From Microvirga pudoricolor (GTDB lineage: Bacteria > Pseudomonadota > Alphaproteobacteria > Rhizobiales > Beijerinckiaceae): 64,000 nt of DNA. The notes beneath the pieces were generated by a model, which saw only the letters and a list, made by a program, of their open reading frames with translations, was not told the origin of the DNA and did no database searches. Shown piece by piece: positions 28,451 to 37,463 of the stretch (within the stretch, counting starts at the first letter, position 1; every line of letters starts with the position of its first letter). The position numbers and the translations under genes are program-made. The stretch spans positions 1,845,230 through 1,909,229 of the forward strand of contig NZ_JAFEMB010000001.1 of the NCBI RefSeq assembly GCF_016892705.1, written 5' to 3'.

Positions 28451-28530
28451 GTGACCTGCACAAGAAAGAGGTGACCTGCACAAGAAAGAGGTGACCTGCA
28501 CGAGAAAGAAGTGACTTGCACGAGAAAGAG
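28451..28530. repeat. Tandem repeat, 20-bp unit, four copies
   Basis: Unit GTGACCTGCACAAGAAAGAG: copies 1 and 2 (28451-28490) are identical, copy 3 differs at two positions and copy 4 at two. The array lies about 60-140 bases upstream of the enoyl-CoA hydratase start. The period of 20 is not a multiple of three, so it is not coding. It looks like a minisatellite that could vary in copy number. Confidence 0.9.
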
Positions 28531-28604
28531 GTGGCCCCGGACGAAAAAATCGGAGCCCCTGTGAGGATAACGTCGCGCGGGCCTGCAGACCCCTTGGGGA
28601 GGCC

Positions 28605-29399
28605 TTAGGACGGCACGACCTTGCGATAGAGATGCCAGGTGGCGTGGCCCAGAACCGGGAGCACGATGGCCAGCCCGATGAAGAGCGGGATGAAGCCGAT
28701 CACCAAGGCGCCCGCGACGATCAGGCCCCAGAGCGCCATGGTGCCGGGATTGGCCAGCACCGCCTTCACGGAGGTCTGGATCGCCACCACGGCGCCCACG
28801 TCCCGGTCGAGGAGAAGCGGGAAGGCGATCACGCTCATGGCGAAGACCGCCACGCTGAACGCCGCGCCGATGAGGTTGCCCAGCACGATCAGGGTCCAGC
28901 CGTTCCGCGTGGTCAACACCTCCTGCAGGAACAGGCTCATGGATTGAGGCGCGTGCCAGCCGAAGAGGGATTGATAGAGCGCCTGCGCGATCACGAGCCA
29001 GAACAGGAAGATGACGGCGAGCAGCACGCCCAGCGCCGCGATCGACCCGATAGAGGGCGAGCGCAGCACCTCCGTCATGTCCTGCCAGCGCACGGTCTCG
29101 CCCCGTTCCCGGCGCCGGCTGAGTTCATAGAGGCCGACTGCCGCCAGGGGACCGACCAGGGCGAAGCCCGAGGCCAGGGGGAAGAGCAGCGGCAGGAGGT
29201 TGTTGCCGAAGGCGAGGCCCGCGAAAAAGATCCCGATGATCGGATAGAGCAGGCAGAGGAACGCCAGGTGGGACGGCATGGCCCAGAAATCCTGGAAGCC
29301 CCGCCGCAGGGAATCCTTCAGGTCCTCCACGCCGATTCGTCGGACCGCGATCCGGTCCGGGGTCTCATGAGCGCCCGCGATGATGTGAAACTTGGCCAT
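28605..29399 (-). CDS. DUF2189 family membrane protein
   Basis: 264 aa with about six membrane helices, starting [40 protein letters not shown] and followed by helices near 42-62, 67-88, 117-142, 163-190 (with [21 protein letters not shown]), 195-225 and 228-250. DUF2189 proteins are conserved in Alphaproteobacteria, sometimes labelled cytochrome c oxidase-linked, but no function is established. It is monocistronic, with gene-free DNA containing repeats on both sides. Confidence 0.85.
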   Translation of the reverse strand: MAKFHIIAGAHETPDRIAVRRIGVEDLKDSLRRGFQDFWAMPSHLAFLCLLYPIIGIFFAGLAFGNNLLPLLFPLASGFALVGPLAAVGLYELSRRRERGETVRWQDMTEVLRSPSIGSIAALGVLLAVIFLFWLVIAQALYQSLFGWHAPQSMSLFLQEVLTTRNGWTLIVLGNLIGAAFSVAVFAMSVIAFPLLLDRDVGAVVAIQTSVKAVLANPGTMALWGLIVAGALVIGFIPLFIGLAIVLPVLGHATWHLYRKVVPS

Positions 29400-29576
29400 G
29401 TGTCTTAAACTCCATGAACATCGTTCAAGGGGTCGCGAGACCTGAGGCGAGGCAGTGGGCGGTCCTAGGAGTCGCAACCTGCACGTCACATGACTATAGG
29501 GCAGGGGGCGGTTTTGTCGCCCCCTCGGCGGGAACACGGTTTCGGGAGGGATGGGCGAGAGATTGGCAGGGCCACA

Positions 29577-29699
29577 TTCCCTCCCCCTTGTGGGGAGGGT
29601 CGAGTCGCGAAGCGACCGGGGTGGGGGTGTGGGCGCCACGCTGGTTCGATGTGGCGCTCACACCCCCACCTCCAACTCCTCCCCACAAGGGGGAGGAGA
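29577..29699. repeat. About 120-bp long inverted repeat (CCCTCCCCCTTGTGGGGAGGG type)
   Basis: The outer arms, 29579-29599 and 29675-29698, are near-perfect complements. Inner arms GGGGTGTGGGCGCCAC and GTGGCGCTCACACCCCC also pair, leaving a loop near 29640-29650. The whole element can fold as one long hairpin. A related half-element occurs around 42700-42750. It fills the 324-base gap between the DUF2189 gene and mutM. Confidence 0.85.
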
Positions 29700-29723
29700 G
29701 CCGCGCTGTGCTGCCAAAGGGGT

Positions 29724-30605
29724 TCAGGATTGGCAGACGGGGCAGTAGAAAGTCGAGCGGCCCGACTGCACGAGGCGCGAGACCGTGCCGCCGCAGCCCG
29801 GCGTCACGCAAGGCTCGCCCTCCCGGTCGTAGACCTTGAACGAATGCTGGAAATAGCCCAGCGACCCGTCCACCTGGGCATGATCGCGCAAGGTCGAGCC
29901 CCCGGCCAGCACGGCCTCGTTCAGCACGTCGCGGATCACGCCCGCGAGCCGGTGGGCCTGCTCGGTGGGCTCGCCCGCCTTTGTGGCGAGCGTTCCGGCG
30001 GCGGCTTCCGGGTGGAGACCCGTGCGGAACAGGGCCTCGCACACATAGATGTTGCCGAGGCCCGCAATCAGCCGCTGGTCCAGCAGAGCGGCCTTCAGGG
30101 GCGTGCGCTTGCCCGCGAACAGCCGCGCGATGGTGTCGCCCGAGAGCTCGTTGCCCAGGGGCTCGATGCCCATTCCGGCGAAATGCCGGCAGGTCTCGAT
30201 CCCGGGCCGGGGCACCAGATCCATGAAACCGAAGCGGCGGGCGTCGTTGTAGGTCACGCGGGCGCCGTTCGAGAGCTCGAAGATCACGTGATCATGGGCG
30301 CCGACGCCCCCGTGCTCGTGGTGGAACTCCCCCGGCATGCGGGTCTCGCCCCCCTGGCTCACCAGGAAGCGCCCCGACATGCCCAGGTGCATGACCAGGA
30401 CCTCCCCGGACGAGAGATCGGCCAGGAGATACTTGGCCCGCCGCCCGAGGCTCCGGACCTCCTGCCCCTCCAGCCGGGCCGCGAAATCATCCGGGAAGGG
30501 AAACCGCAGGTCCGGGCGGCGCTGGGTCACGCGCTGGAAACGGGCACCCACCAGGGCGGGCTCGAGACCCCGGCGAACCGTTTCGACTTCGGGCAGTTCA
30601 GGCAT
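29724..30605 (-). CDS. mutM: Formamidopyrimidine-DNA glycosylase
   Basis: 293 aa bifunctional glycosylase/AP lyase that excises 8-oxoguanine and formamidopyrimidines. The processed N-terminus [15 protein letters not shown] provides the catalytic proline and glutamate. HLGMSGRF near 75-82 and the helix-two-turn-helix [20 protein letters not shown] are present. The C-terminal zinc finger has CVTPGCGG and YCPVCQ cysteines. ATG 30605 is taken over TTG 30608 because the mature enzyme needs Pro right after Met. Divergent from ubiE, a conserved neighbourhood in rhizobial-type genomes. Confidence 0.97.
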   Translation of the reverse strand: MPELPEVETVRRGLEPALVGARFQRVTQRRPDLRFPFPDDFAARLEGQEVRSLGRRAKYLLADLSSGEVLVMHLGMSGRFLVSQGGETRMPGEFHHEHGGVGAHDHVIFELSNGARVTYNDARRFGFMDLVPRPGIETCRHFAGMGIEPLGNELSGDTIARLFAGKRTPLKAALLDQRLIAGLGNIYVCEALFRTGLHPEAAAGTLATKAGEPTEQAHRLAGVIRDVLNEAVLAGGSTLRDHAQVDGSLGYFQHSFKVYDREGEPCVTPGCGGTVSRLVQSGRSTFYCPVCQS

Positions 30606-30700
30606 CAACGATCTCGTCGTTCGGGAGAGCCCTTCACATAGCCATCCGGGCCCGCTTCCGCTATGGATCGCGACAAAACGCGTATGAGGACCATGAGATC

Positions 30701-31450
30701 ATGACCGACGAGACCACGCATTTCGGGTTCCAGTCCGTGCGGCTCGACGAGAAGCAGGAGCGCGTCAACGAGGTGTTCCACTCGGTGGCCGGGCGCTACG
30801 ACCTCATGAACGACCTCATGTCGGCGGGCCTGCACCGGGTCTGGAAGGATGTGCTCCTCACGACCCTGCGCCCTCCGAAGACCCGCCCCTTTCGCCATCT
30901 CGACGTGGCGGGCGGCACCGGGGACGTGGCTTTCAAGATCCTCGACGCCGGCGGGCCTCAGACCCACGTGACCGTGCTCGACATCAACGGCGAGATGCTG
31001 AATGTGGGCCGCGAGCGAGCGGGCGGGCGCTACGAGGGCCGGATCGATTTCGTCGAGGCCAATGCGGAGGAGCTGCCCCTCGAGGCGAACCGGTTCGACG
31101 CCTACACCATCGCGTTCGGCATCCGGAACGTGCCCCGCATCGATGCGGCCCTGCGGGAGGCCCATCGGGTGCTCAAGCCCGGCGGTCGCTTCCTGTGCCT
31201 CGAATTCTCGAAGGTGGACGTGCCGCTCCTCGATAAGATCTACGACGCGTATTCGTTCAACGTGATCCCCAAGCTCGGCGGGATGGTCACGGGCGATGCG
31301 GAATCCTACCGGTATCTGGTCGAGTCGATCCGCCGCTTCCCGACGCCCGCCGCTTTCTCGGCGATGATCGAGGAGGCGGGCTTCCGGCGCGTCACCCACA
31401 AGCCCCTGACGGCGGGCGTGGTCGCGATCCATTCGGGCTGGAAGATCTGA
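30701..31450 (+). CDS. ubiE: Demethylmenaquinone/2-methoxy-6-polyprenyl-1,4-benzoquinol methyltransferase
   Basis: 249 aa SAM-dependent C-methyltransferase of ubiquinone synthesis. Family signatures: [24 protein letters not shown] near 25-48, SAM loop [15 protein letters not shown] near 67-81, [20 protein letters not shown] near 131-150 and [11 protein letters not shown] near 165. The C-terminus [11 protein letters not shown] is typical. ubiB starts one base after its stop, so the two form an operon. Confidence 0.97.
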   Translation: MTDETTHFGFQSVRLDEKQERVNEVFHSVAGRYDLMNDLMSAGLHRVWKDVLLTTLRPPKTRPFRHLDVAGGTGDVAFKILDAGGPQTHVTVLDINGEMLNVGRERAGGRYEGRIDFVEANAEELPLEANRFDAYTIAFGIRNVPRIDAALREAHRVLKPGGRFLCLEFSKVDVPLLDKIYDAYSFNVIPKLGGMVTGDAESYRYLVESIRRFPTPAAFSAMIEEAGFRRVTHKPLTAGVVAIHSGWKI

Positions 31451-31451
31451 C

Positions 31452-33017
31452 GTGATCGGCAGCACCGTCCATCTCGCCCGCAACCTCCGGGCCGGGTTCG
31501 TCCTTGCGCGGGAGGGCGCGCTCTCGCTGGTGGATCCCAGCGCCCTTCCGCCCTCCGCGCGGGTGGCCCTGCGGGTCGCGCGTCTCATCGAGCGGCGGGA
31601 CGTCGGCGACGGCGCGGCGCGGCTGTCCACGGCGCTGACCCGGCTCGGCCCGTCCTATGTGAAGTTCGGCCAGTTCCTGGCCACCCGTCCGGACATCGTC
31701 GGCGTCGCGGCGGCCCGCGACCTGGAACGGCTGCAGGACCGCATGCCACCGTTCCCGCGCGCCGAGGCCGTGCGCATGGTGGAGCTGGCCCTGGGGCGTC
31801 CGCTGGATGCGATGTTCCTGGATTTCGGCGAACCGGTGGCGGCCGCCTCCATCGCCCAGGTCCACAAGGCCCGCGTCCGCACGCCCGAGGGCGAGGAGAT
31901 TGTGGCCGTCAAGGTCATGCGGCCCGGCGTCCGCGAGGGCTTCGCCCGCGACCTCCAGGCCATGCGAGCCGCCGCCCGCCTGTTCGAGCGGGTGGTGCCC
32001 GATGCCAAGCGCCTGAAGCCGCAGGAGATCGTGGAAGCGCTCGCGCGGTCGGTGGCGGTCGAGATGGACCTGCGCCTGGAAGCCGCCGCCGTCTCGGAGC
32101 TCGCCGAGAACACCCGGGACGATCCCGATTTCCGTGTGCCCAAGCCCGAATGGGACCTGACCGCCCGGGACGTGCTCACCACCACCTGGATCGACGGCAT
32201 CCGTCTCAACGACATCGCGGCCATCGAGGCGGCGGGCATCGACCGGGTGGCGCTCGCCCGCACGGTGATCCAGTCCTTCCTGCGCCACGCGATCCGCGAC
32301 GGCTATTTCCACGCCGACATGCACCCCGGCAATCTGTTCGTGGACGATCTCGGCCGCCTCGTGGCGGTGGATTTCGGCATCATGGGACGCCTCGGCATGA
32401 AGGAGCGCCGCTTCCTCGCCGAAATCCTGCTGGGCTTCATCCGGCGGGATTACCTGCGCGTCGCGCAGGTGCATTTCGAGGCCGGCTACGTGCCGCCGCA
32501 TCACTCCGTGGAGGATTTCGCCCAGGCCATCCGGGCCATCGGCGAGCCGATCCACGACCGACGCGCGGACGAGATCTCCATGGCGAAGCTGCTGACGCTT
32601 CTCTTCGAGATCACGGCGCTCTTCGACATGGCGACCCGCATCGAGCTCGTCATGCTCCAGAAGACCATGGTGGTGGTGGAGGGCGTGGCCCGCAACCTCG
32701 ACCCGAAACTCGACATGTGGGGAACCTCCGAGCCGGTGGTGCGCACCTGGATCGAGCGCAATCTCGGGCCGCTCGGCCGGGTCGAGGAGGCGGGACGGGG
32801 CCTGTGGACGCTGGGCGGTGTGCTGGCCAACCTGCCGGACCTGGCGCTGCGGGCCGAGCGGATCCTCAGGCAGCTGGAAGACTCGACCTCCAAGGGATTC
32901 GAGCTCCGGCCTTCGAGCGTTCACGCCATCGGCCGGGCCGAGGCGCGCGGCCACCGCTGGGGCAACATCGCCCTGTGGGTGATCGCGGCGCTCTTGGCCG
33001 TTCTGGCGTTTCACTAG
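31452..33017 (+). CDS. ubiB: Ubiquinone biosynthesis kinase-like protein UbiB (2-polyprenylphenol 6-hydroxylase factor)
   Basis: 521 aa atypical ABC1/ADCK-family kinase-like protein needed for ubiquinone production. Motifs: LGPSYVKFGQFLATRPD near 66-82, alanine-rich loop PVAAASIAQVHKA near 128-140, VAVKVMRPGV, DGYFHADMHPGNLFVDD catalytic loop and AVDFGIMGRLG. Two C-terminal helices (after about 495) probably anchor it in the membrane. The start is GTG at 31452, one base after ubiE. In related genomes coaBC follows ubiB; here three small genes intervene. Confidence 0.95.
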   Translation: MIGSTVHLARNLRAGFVLAREGALSLVDPSALPPSARVALRVARLIERRDVGDGAARLSTALTRLGPSYVKFGQFLATRPDIVGVAAARDLERLQDRMPPFPRAEAVRMVELALGRPLDAMFLDFGEPVAAASIAQVHKARVRTPEGEEIVAVKVMRPGVREGFARDLQAMRAAARLFERVVPDAKRLKPQEIVEALARSVAVEMDLRLEAAAVSELAENTRDDPDFRVPKPEWDLTARDVLTTTWIDGIRLNDIAAIEAAGIDRVALARTVIQSFLRHAIRDGYFHADMHPGNLFVDDLGRLVAVDFGIMGRLGMKERRFLAEILLGFIRRDYLRVAQVHFEAGYVPPHHSVEDFAQAIRAIGEPIHDRRADEISMAKLLTLLFEITALFDMATRIELVMLQKTMVVVEGVARNLDPKLDMWGTSEPVVRTWIERNLGPLGRVEEAGRGLWTLGGVLANLPDLALRAERILRQLEDSTSKGFELRPSSVHAIGRAEARGHRWGNIALWVIAALLAVLAFH

Positions 33018-33026
33018 GATCGCGCC

Positions 33027-33368
33027 GTGTGGATTTGGATTTGCGGACCCTACGCGGGGGACGGCGCGGATCGCGGGCAGCGGGCCGCGAACCTGCGCGT
33101 CCTGAACGAGGCGGCCCTTCAGGTTTTCGCGATGGGTCATACGCCCTTGATCGGCGCCAACATGGCCTTGCCGATGATCGAGGCCGCGGGCCTGGACGAT
33201 GCCTCGCACGGGATCAGGCTGCCCCTGTCGCTCGCGTTGCTGGAACGCTGCGACGCCTGCCTGCGCCTTGGTGGAGCATCGGCCGGCTCGGACAAGGAAG
33301 TCGCCCGGTTCGAGGCGCGGGGCTTGCCTGGTTACCGTAGCGTCGACGCGATACCCGCCGCGCATTGA
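33027..33368 (+). CDS. DUF4406/nucleoside 2-deoxyribosyltransferase-like small protein
   Basis: 113 aa. The N-terminus WIWICGPYAGDGADRGQRAANLRVLNEAALQVFAMGHTP resembles the (D/C)GPY loop and first helix of nucleoside 2-deoxyribosyltransferase-fold proteins such as DUF4406. LLERCDACLRLGGASAGSDKEVARFEARGLP resembles their second substrate loop, ending in a conserved acidic helix. GTG at 33027 has AGGA seven bases upstream and follows ubiB by nine bases, so it may ride on the ubi transcript. A nucleotide-processing role is possible; function is unproven. Confidence 0.65.
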   Translation: MWIWICGPYAGDGADRGQRAANLRVLNEAALQVFAMGHTPLIGANMALPMIEAAGLDDASHGIRLPLSLALLERCDACLRLGGASAGSDKEVARFEARGLPGYRSVDAIPAAH

Positions 33369-33384
33369 ACAAGGCCGGGTCAAG

Positions 33385-33401
33385 CTGTACATTCTGTACA
33401 G
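33385..33401. promoter_or_regulatory. Palindromic operator overlapping the antitoxin ribosome-binding region
   Basis: CTGTACATTCTGTACAG is a perfect 7-3-7 palindrome whose last base touches the GGAGA ribosome-binding site of the antitoxin gene at 33412. Antitoxins of this type repress their own operon through such sites, so this is the likely autoregulatory operator. Confidence 0.65.
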
Positions 33402-33411
33402 GAGAAAGCCT

Positions 33412-33705
33412 ATGGCCGATGACAAGATCCGGCAGGACAAGACCTGGACGGTGCAGGATGCCCGCGCCCATTTCGGTGACGTGATCGATGGCGCCCTGAG
33501 GGGCCAGCCGCAGCGCATCAGCCGCCGGGGCAAGGATGCGGTCGTGGTCGTGTCGGAGGAGGAGTGGCGTCGTCACGTCAAGCCGGACAAACCGAAGATG
33601 AATTTCCGTGAATTCTTAGGAACCTTCCCGTTGTCTCAAGAAGAATGGGAAGAGGTCGCCCCGAGACGTCACGATCGGCGCAACAATCCGTTCTCCGAGG
33701 TCTAA
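33412..33705 (+). CDS. Type II antitoxin, Phd/YefM family
   Basis: 97 aa. The Phd/YefM fold is visible in KTWTVQDARAHFGDVIDGALRGQPQRISRRGKDAVVVVSEEEW (about residues 9-53), which dimerises and binds DNA. The C-terminal tail (FREFLGTFPLSQEEWEEVAPRRHDRRNNP) should wrap the toxin. ATG 33412 follows GGAGA and a perfect palindrome. The PIN toxin starts two bases after its stop, the normal antitoxin-first order. Confidence 0.88.
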   Translation: MADDKIRQDKTWTVQDARAHFGDVIDGALRGQPQRISRRGKDAVVVVSEEEWRRHVKPDKPKMNFREFLGTFPLSQEEWEEVAPRRHDRRNNPFSEV

Positions 33706-33707
33706 CC

Positions 33708-34154
33708 GTGTATCTCCTCGACACGGATGTCATTTCGCGAACCTCACCCATATCCATCGGCGGATCGCCAGGCTTATCCGACTGGCTCGATGCCAACGGC
33801 CAGGACAGCTATCTCAGCGTCGTGACGATCGGTGAAATGGAGTACGGTGTCGCCCGCCTGATCGAGAGAGGCGCCACGAAGAAGGCCGCAGCGTTACAGG
33901 CTTGGCTCGAGAGCGTACTTGAGTTGTTCGCCGAGCGATGCATCGACTTCGATCTCGCCGCTGCCCGGAGAACGGGCGAGCTGCTGGCGAGAGCCGAGGC
34001 CGGTGGTCATCATCCCACCTTCGAGGATACCTGCATCGCGGCAACGGCCGATACGCGCCACATGACGGTCGCGACCTTCAACATCAGACACTTCAAGGCT
34101 TTCGACGTGGCCTACGTGCAGCCTGGCTCCCTCTCCGAAAGCTCTTCACGATGA
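33708..34154 (+). CDS. PIN-domain toxin, VapC/FitB type
   Basis: 148 aa PIN endoribonuclease. Acidic residues are in order: VYLLDTDVISRT (D), TIGEMEYGVARL (E), PTFEDTCIAATA (D) and the late VATFNIRHFK segment. GTG at 33708 has GAGG seven bases upstream; its stop overlaps the coaBC ATG in ATGA, so toxin and CoA synthesis genes are translationally coupled. Such toxins typically cut tRNA or rRNA; this target is unknown. Confidence 0.88.
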   Translation: MYLLDTDVISRTSPISIGGSPGLSDWLDANGQDSYLSVVTIGEMEYGVARLIERGATKKAAALQAWLESVLELFAERCIDFDLAAARRTGELLARAEAGGHHPTFEDTCIAATADTRHMTVATFNIRHFKAFDVAYVQPGSLSESSSR

Positions 34155-35368
34155 ATCCCTCCCTCCAGGCCAAGCGCATCCTCCTCGTCATCGGCGGCGG
34201 GATCGCGGCCTACAAATCTCTCGACCTGATCCGCCGCCTGCGCGAACGCGGGGCCACGGTGCGCTGCATCCTGACGAAGGGCGCGGGGGAATTCGTCACG
34301 CCGCTGGCCGCGTCCGCCCTGTCAGGCCAGCGCAGCCATACGGACCTGTTCGACCGGGAGGACGAGGCCGATATCGGGCATATCCGGCTCGCGCGGGACG
34401 CCGACCTTATCGTGGTGGCGCCTGCCACCGCGAACCTCATGGCCAAGATGGCGGGCGGCCATGCGGACGATCTCGCATCCACGGTGCTACTCGCCACCAC
34501 ATTGCCGATTCTGATCGCGCCCGCCATGAACGTGCGCATGTGGCTGCACCCCGCCACCGCCCGCAATCTCGCTGCTTTGACGCGCGATGGCGTGCATAGT
34601 GTCGGGCCCAATGAGGGCGCCATGGCGGAGGCCGAGTTCGGGCCGGGCCGCATGGCCGAGCCGCTCGAGATCGCGGCGGCGGTCGAGCGCCTCCTCGCAC
34701 CCTCCGGTCCTCTTCTGGGCAAGCATGTGGTGGTCACGTCGGGCCCGACCCATGAGCCCATCGATCCCGTGCGCTACATCGCCAATCGGTCCTCCGGCAA
34801 GCAGGGCCACGCCATCGCGGCGGCCGCGGCCGCGGCGGGCGCCCGGGTCACGCTGGTCTCGGGTCCGGTCGCGCTGCCCGATCCGCCGGGCGTCACCACC
34901 CTGCATGTGGAGAGCGCCCGCGAGATGCTCCAGGCCGTGGAAGGCGCGCTGCCTGCCGATATCGGCATCTTCGCGGCGGCCGTCGCCGATTGGCGGGTGG
35001 CCGAGGCCGGAACCCACAAGATGAAGAAGGACGGCAACGCCCTGCCGCCCCTCGCGCTGGTGGAGAACCCCGACATCCTCGCCACGATCGCCCAAAGCCG
35101 CGAGGGACGACCGCCTCTCGTGGTGGGCTTCGCGGCCGAGACCCGGAACGTCGTCGAGTACGCGCGCCGCAAGCTCGAGAAGAAAGGCTGCGACCTGATC
35201 GTCGCCAATGACGTCTCTGCCGAAACCGGCGTGATGGGGGGCGACAGCAACACGGTGCATCTCGTGACGCGGGACGGCGTCGACACCTGGCCGACCTTGT
35301 CGAAAGCCGACGTCGCCCGACAATTGATCGCGCATCTCGGCACGCTGATGGGAGCCGCCCCCCGATGA
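34151..35368 (+). CDS. coaBC: Bifunctional phosphopantothenoylcysteine decarboxylase/phosphopantothenate-cysteine ligase
   Basis: 405 aa. N-terminal flavoprotein CoaC half ([37 protein letters not shown] with the substrate-binding PAMNxxMW motif) and C-terminal CoaB half ([27 protein letters not shown] near 198; [21 protein letters not shown]). It carries out two consecutive steps from 4'-phosphopantothenate to 4'-phosphopantetheine. ATG 34151 overlaps the PIN toxin stop, and its own stop overlaps the dut start by four bases. Coupling to the toxin gene is unusual for an essential gene. Confidence 0.97.
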   Translation: MNPSLQAKRILLVIGGGIAAYKSLDLIRRLRERGATVRCILTKGAGEFVTPLAASALSGQRSHTDLFDREDEADIGHIRLARDADLIVVAPATANLMAKMAGGHADDLASTVLLATTLPILIAPAMNVRMWLHPATARNLAALTRDGVHSVGPNEGAMAEAEFGPGRMAEPLEIAAAVERLLAPSGPLLGKHVVVTSGPTHEPIDPVRYIANRSSGKQGHAIAAAAAAAGARVTLVSGPVALPDPPGVTTLHVESAREMLQAVEGALPADIGIFAAAVADWRVAEAGTHKMKKDGNALPPLALVENPDILATIAQSREGRPPLVVGFAAETRNVVEYARRKLEKKGCDLIVANDVSAETGVMGGDSNTVHLVTRDGVDTWPTLSKADVARQLIAHLGTLMGAAPR

Positions 35369-35832
35369 GACATGTTCTTCGCGTCCAACGCCTCGCCCAC
35401 GGGGCCGGCCTCGGGCTGCCCCGCTACGAGACGGCGGGAGCGGCGGGGCTCGATCTCCTGGCCGCTCCTCCGGCGGACGAGCCTCTGGTCCTGGCCCCCG
35501 GACGCCGATCCCTCGTGCCCACCGGCCTCGTGCTGCAGCTGGAGCCCGGTTTCGAGGCCCAGGTGAGGCCCCGCTCCGGCCTCGCCCTGAAGCATGGCGT
35601 GACCGTGCTCAACGCGCCCGGCACGATCGACGCGGATTATCGCGGCGAGGTGAAGGTTTTGCTCGTCAATCTGGGCCAGGAGCCGTTCACGGTCGAGCGG
35701 GGCATGCGGGTCGCGCAGCTGGTGGTGGCCCCGGTCACCGCCGTCGCGGTCGTGGAGATCGAAGCGGCCGATGCGACCCCCCGGGCCTCGGGCGGGTTCG
35801 GCTCCACGGGGCTGGCGGAGCGCGCCCCATGA
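35365..35832 (+). CDS. dut: dUTP diphosphatase
   Basis: 155 aa trimeric dUTPase with all five motifs: 1 [10 protein letters not shown], 2 [12 protein letters not shown], 3 [16 protein letters not shown] (catalytic Asp), 4 [14 protein letters not shown] and 5 [10 protein letters not shown] in the C-terminal arm. It hydrolyses dUTP to dUMP, keeping uracil out of DNA. ATGA overlap with coaBC upstream and with the Rrf2 gene downstream marks a tight operon. Confidence 0.97.
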   Translation: MRHVLRVQRLAHGAGLGLPRYETAGAAGLDLLAAPPADEPLVLAPGRRSLVPTGLVLQLEPGFEAQVRPRSGLALKHGVTVLNAPGTIDADYRGEVKVLLVNLGQEPFTVERGMRVAQLVVAPVTAVAVVEIEAADATPRASGGFGSTGLAERAP

Positions 35833-36278
35833 ACCTCCTGTCGCGGCGTTCGCTCCTTGCCATCGCGGCCGTAACCGACATCGCCCTCTACGGGCGCACC
35901 ATGCCGGTCTCCGCTAAGGCCCTCGCGGCCCGGCATGAATTGCCGCCGCGCCACCTGGAGCCGATCCTCCAGGCTCTCGTCCGGCAAGGAATCCTGAAAG
36001 GCCTGCGCGGCCCGCGCGGGGGTTACGAACTGGCCCGGGAGCGCCGGCGCATCACGGCGGGCGATATCGTGCGCGTCGTCATGACCATGGAGGAGGATGA
36101 CGGAGCCGCTCCCATTCCCCAATCCCGGCTCGTCGACCGGGTGATCGATCCGGCGATCCGGAAGGGATCGAAGGCTTTTCTCCAGGAGCTCGACGCGGTC
36201 TCGGTGGACGACCTGTGCCATCAGGCCAACACGGTTGGGGCGGTCGAGAACCGGGAGACATCTGATTTCACGATTTAA
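35829..36278 (+). CDS. Rrf2-family transcriptional regulator
   Basis: 149 aa. Winged helix at residues 1-75: [66 protein letters not shown], a typical Rrf2 pattern. There is no CxxxCxxxxxC iron-sulfur cluster triad as in IscR/NsrR; a single cysteine lies near residue 133 (DDLCHQAN). That is closer to the CymR type. Coupled to dut by ATGA and followed 74 bases later by cysK, so control of cysteine synthesis is a reasonable guess, not shown by the sequence. Confidence 0.85.
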   Translation: MNLLSRRSLLAIAAVTDIALYGRTMPVSAKALAARHELPPRHLEPILQALVRQGILKGLRGPRGGYELARERRRITAGDIVRVVMTMEEDDGAAPIPQSRLVDRVIDPAIRKGSKAFLQELDAVSVDDLCHQANTVGAVENRETSDFTI

Positions 36279-36290
36279 TTTGTATATTAA
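36275..36290. promoter_or_regulatory. AT-rich dyad before cysK, possible promoter/Rrf2 operator
   Basis: TTAAT and ATTAA flank six bases, immediately at the end of the Rrf2 gene and about 65 bases before the cysK ATG, with TATATT inside that could be a -10 element. Location suggests control of cysK. Confidence 0.4.
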
Positions 36291-36352
36291 GACGAATATC
36301 GACAATCGGCGGTAATAGCATTAAGCTCCTCCCAGAAACCTGGAGGAACCCC

Positions 36353-37348
36353 ATGGCTGAGCCTGCCCGCAAGCTCGAAACCGCTGCCCATCTCGGATCC
36401 AAGCCCGGCCGAGGCCAGATTTATGGCTCCATCACGGACACCATCGGCAATACGCCCCTGGTGCGCCTGAACCGCCTGCCCAAGGAGCATGGCGTCGATG
36501 CCGAGATCCTGCTCAAGCTGGAATTCTTCAACCCGATCTCCTCCGTCAAGGACCGGATCGGCGTGAGCATGATCGACGCGCTCGAAGCCTCCGGGGTGAT
36601 CAAGCCCGGCACGACTCTCATCGAGCCGACCTCCGGCAACACGGGCATCGCACTCGCTTTCGTGGCCGCCTCCCGCGGCTATCGCCTCATCCTCGTAATG
36701 CCCGAGACCATGTCCCTCGAGCGTCGCAAGATGCTGGCCTTCCTGGGCGCCGAGCTGGAGCTCACCCCAGGGCCCCTGGGCATGAAGGGCGCGCTCGCCA
36801 AGGCCGAGGAGCTCGTCAATGCGATCCCCAACGCGATCATTCCGCAGCAGTTCCGCAATCCCGCCAACCCGGAGATCCATCGCCTGACCACGGCGGAAGA
36901 ACTCTGGAACGACACGGACGGCCATATCGACGCCTTCGTGGCCGGCGTGGGCACGGGCGGCACGATCACGGGCGTCGGCCAGGTGCTGAAGCCGCGCTTG
37001 CCGAACATGAAGATCTTCGCCGTCGAGCCGGAGGATTCGCCGGTCCTGTCGGGCGGTCAGCCCGGCCCGCACAAGATCCAGGGCATCGGCGCGGGCTTCG
37101 TGCCGGAGGTGCTCGACCGCTCGGTGATCGACGGTGTCGTCACCGTCGGCAACCAGACGGCGTTTGAGACCTCGCGCAAGCTCGCCAAGCTCGAGGGCAT
37201 CCCGGGCGGCATCTCCACCGGAGCCAACGTGGCGGCGGCCCTGGAGATCGCGGCCCGTCCCGAATTCAAGGGCAAACGCATCGTGACCGTGGCGCCGTCC
37301 TTTGCCGAGCGCTACATCTCGAGCGCACTGTTCGAAGGCATCGGCTAG
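36353..37348 (+). CDS. cysK: Cysteine synthase A (O-acetylserine sulfhydrylase)
   Basis: 331 aa PLP enzyme joining O-acetylserine and sulfide to cysteine. Motifs: [16 protein letters not shown] near 26-41, PLP lysine in [13 protein letters not shown] near 56-68, [14 protein letters not shown] near 88-101, [14 protein letters not shown] phosphate loop near 200, and [16 protein letters not shown] near 282. GGAGGA before ATG 36353. The Rrf2 gene precedes it; a strong terminator follows. Confidence 0.96.
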   Translation: MAEPARKLETAAHLGSKPGRGQIYGSITDTIGNTPLVRLNRLPKEHGVDAEILLKLEFFNPISSVKDRIGVSMIDALEASGVIKPGTTLIEPTSGNTGIALAFVAASRGYRLILVMPETMSLERRKMLAFLGAELELTPGPLGMKGALAKAEELVNAIPNAIIPQQFRNPANPEIHRLTTAEELWNDTDGHIDAFVAGVGTGGTITGVGQVLKPRLPNMKIFAVEPEDSPVLSGGQPGPHKIQGIGAGFVPEVLDRSVIDGVVTVGNQTAFETSRKLAKLEGIPGGISTGANVAAALEIAARPEFKGKRIVTVAPSFAERYISSALFEGIG

Positions 37349-37373
37349 GGGCTTGCGGCCCGGCCGGACGACG

Positions 37374-37398
37374 AAAGGCGGCCATTGGCCGCCTTTTT
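37374..37398 (+). terminator. Intrinsic terminator of cysK
   Basis: A ten-base perfect stem (AAAGGCGGCC / GGCCGCCTTT, loop ATT) followed by TT lies 26 bases past the cysK stop. Confidence 0.85.
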
Positions 37399-37413
37399 CG
37401 TGCGTCAGAGGCT

Positions 37414-37438
37414 GCAACCTCCACGCCCGGACGGTGTT
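37414..37438 (+). promoter_or_regulatory. Weak EcfG-like promoter match before the small-protein cluster
   Basis: GCAAC-N16-TGTT resembles the stress sigma-factor consensus GGAAC-N16/17-CGTT with two mismatches, 25 bases before the first ATG of the cluster. Tentative. Confidence 0.2.
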
Positions 37439-37463
37439 TCCTCCCCATCAAGAGGAGACACCC

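Noticed and set aside
28393..28521. N-terminal extension of enoyl-CoA hydratase from GTG 28521
   Set aside because: The extra residues are translated tandem repeats, and ATG 28392 has a good ribosome-binding site and the family's normal start.
28451..28530. CRISPR array
   Set aside because: The repeats are directly adjacent 20-mers without spacers, so this is a tandem repeat.
31392..33533. 713-residue minus-strand frame opposite ubiE/ubiB
   Set aside because: It has no recognisable domain, and the plus-strand genes carry conserved motifs throughout.
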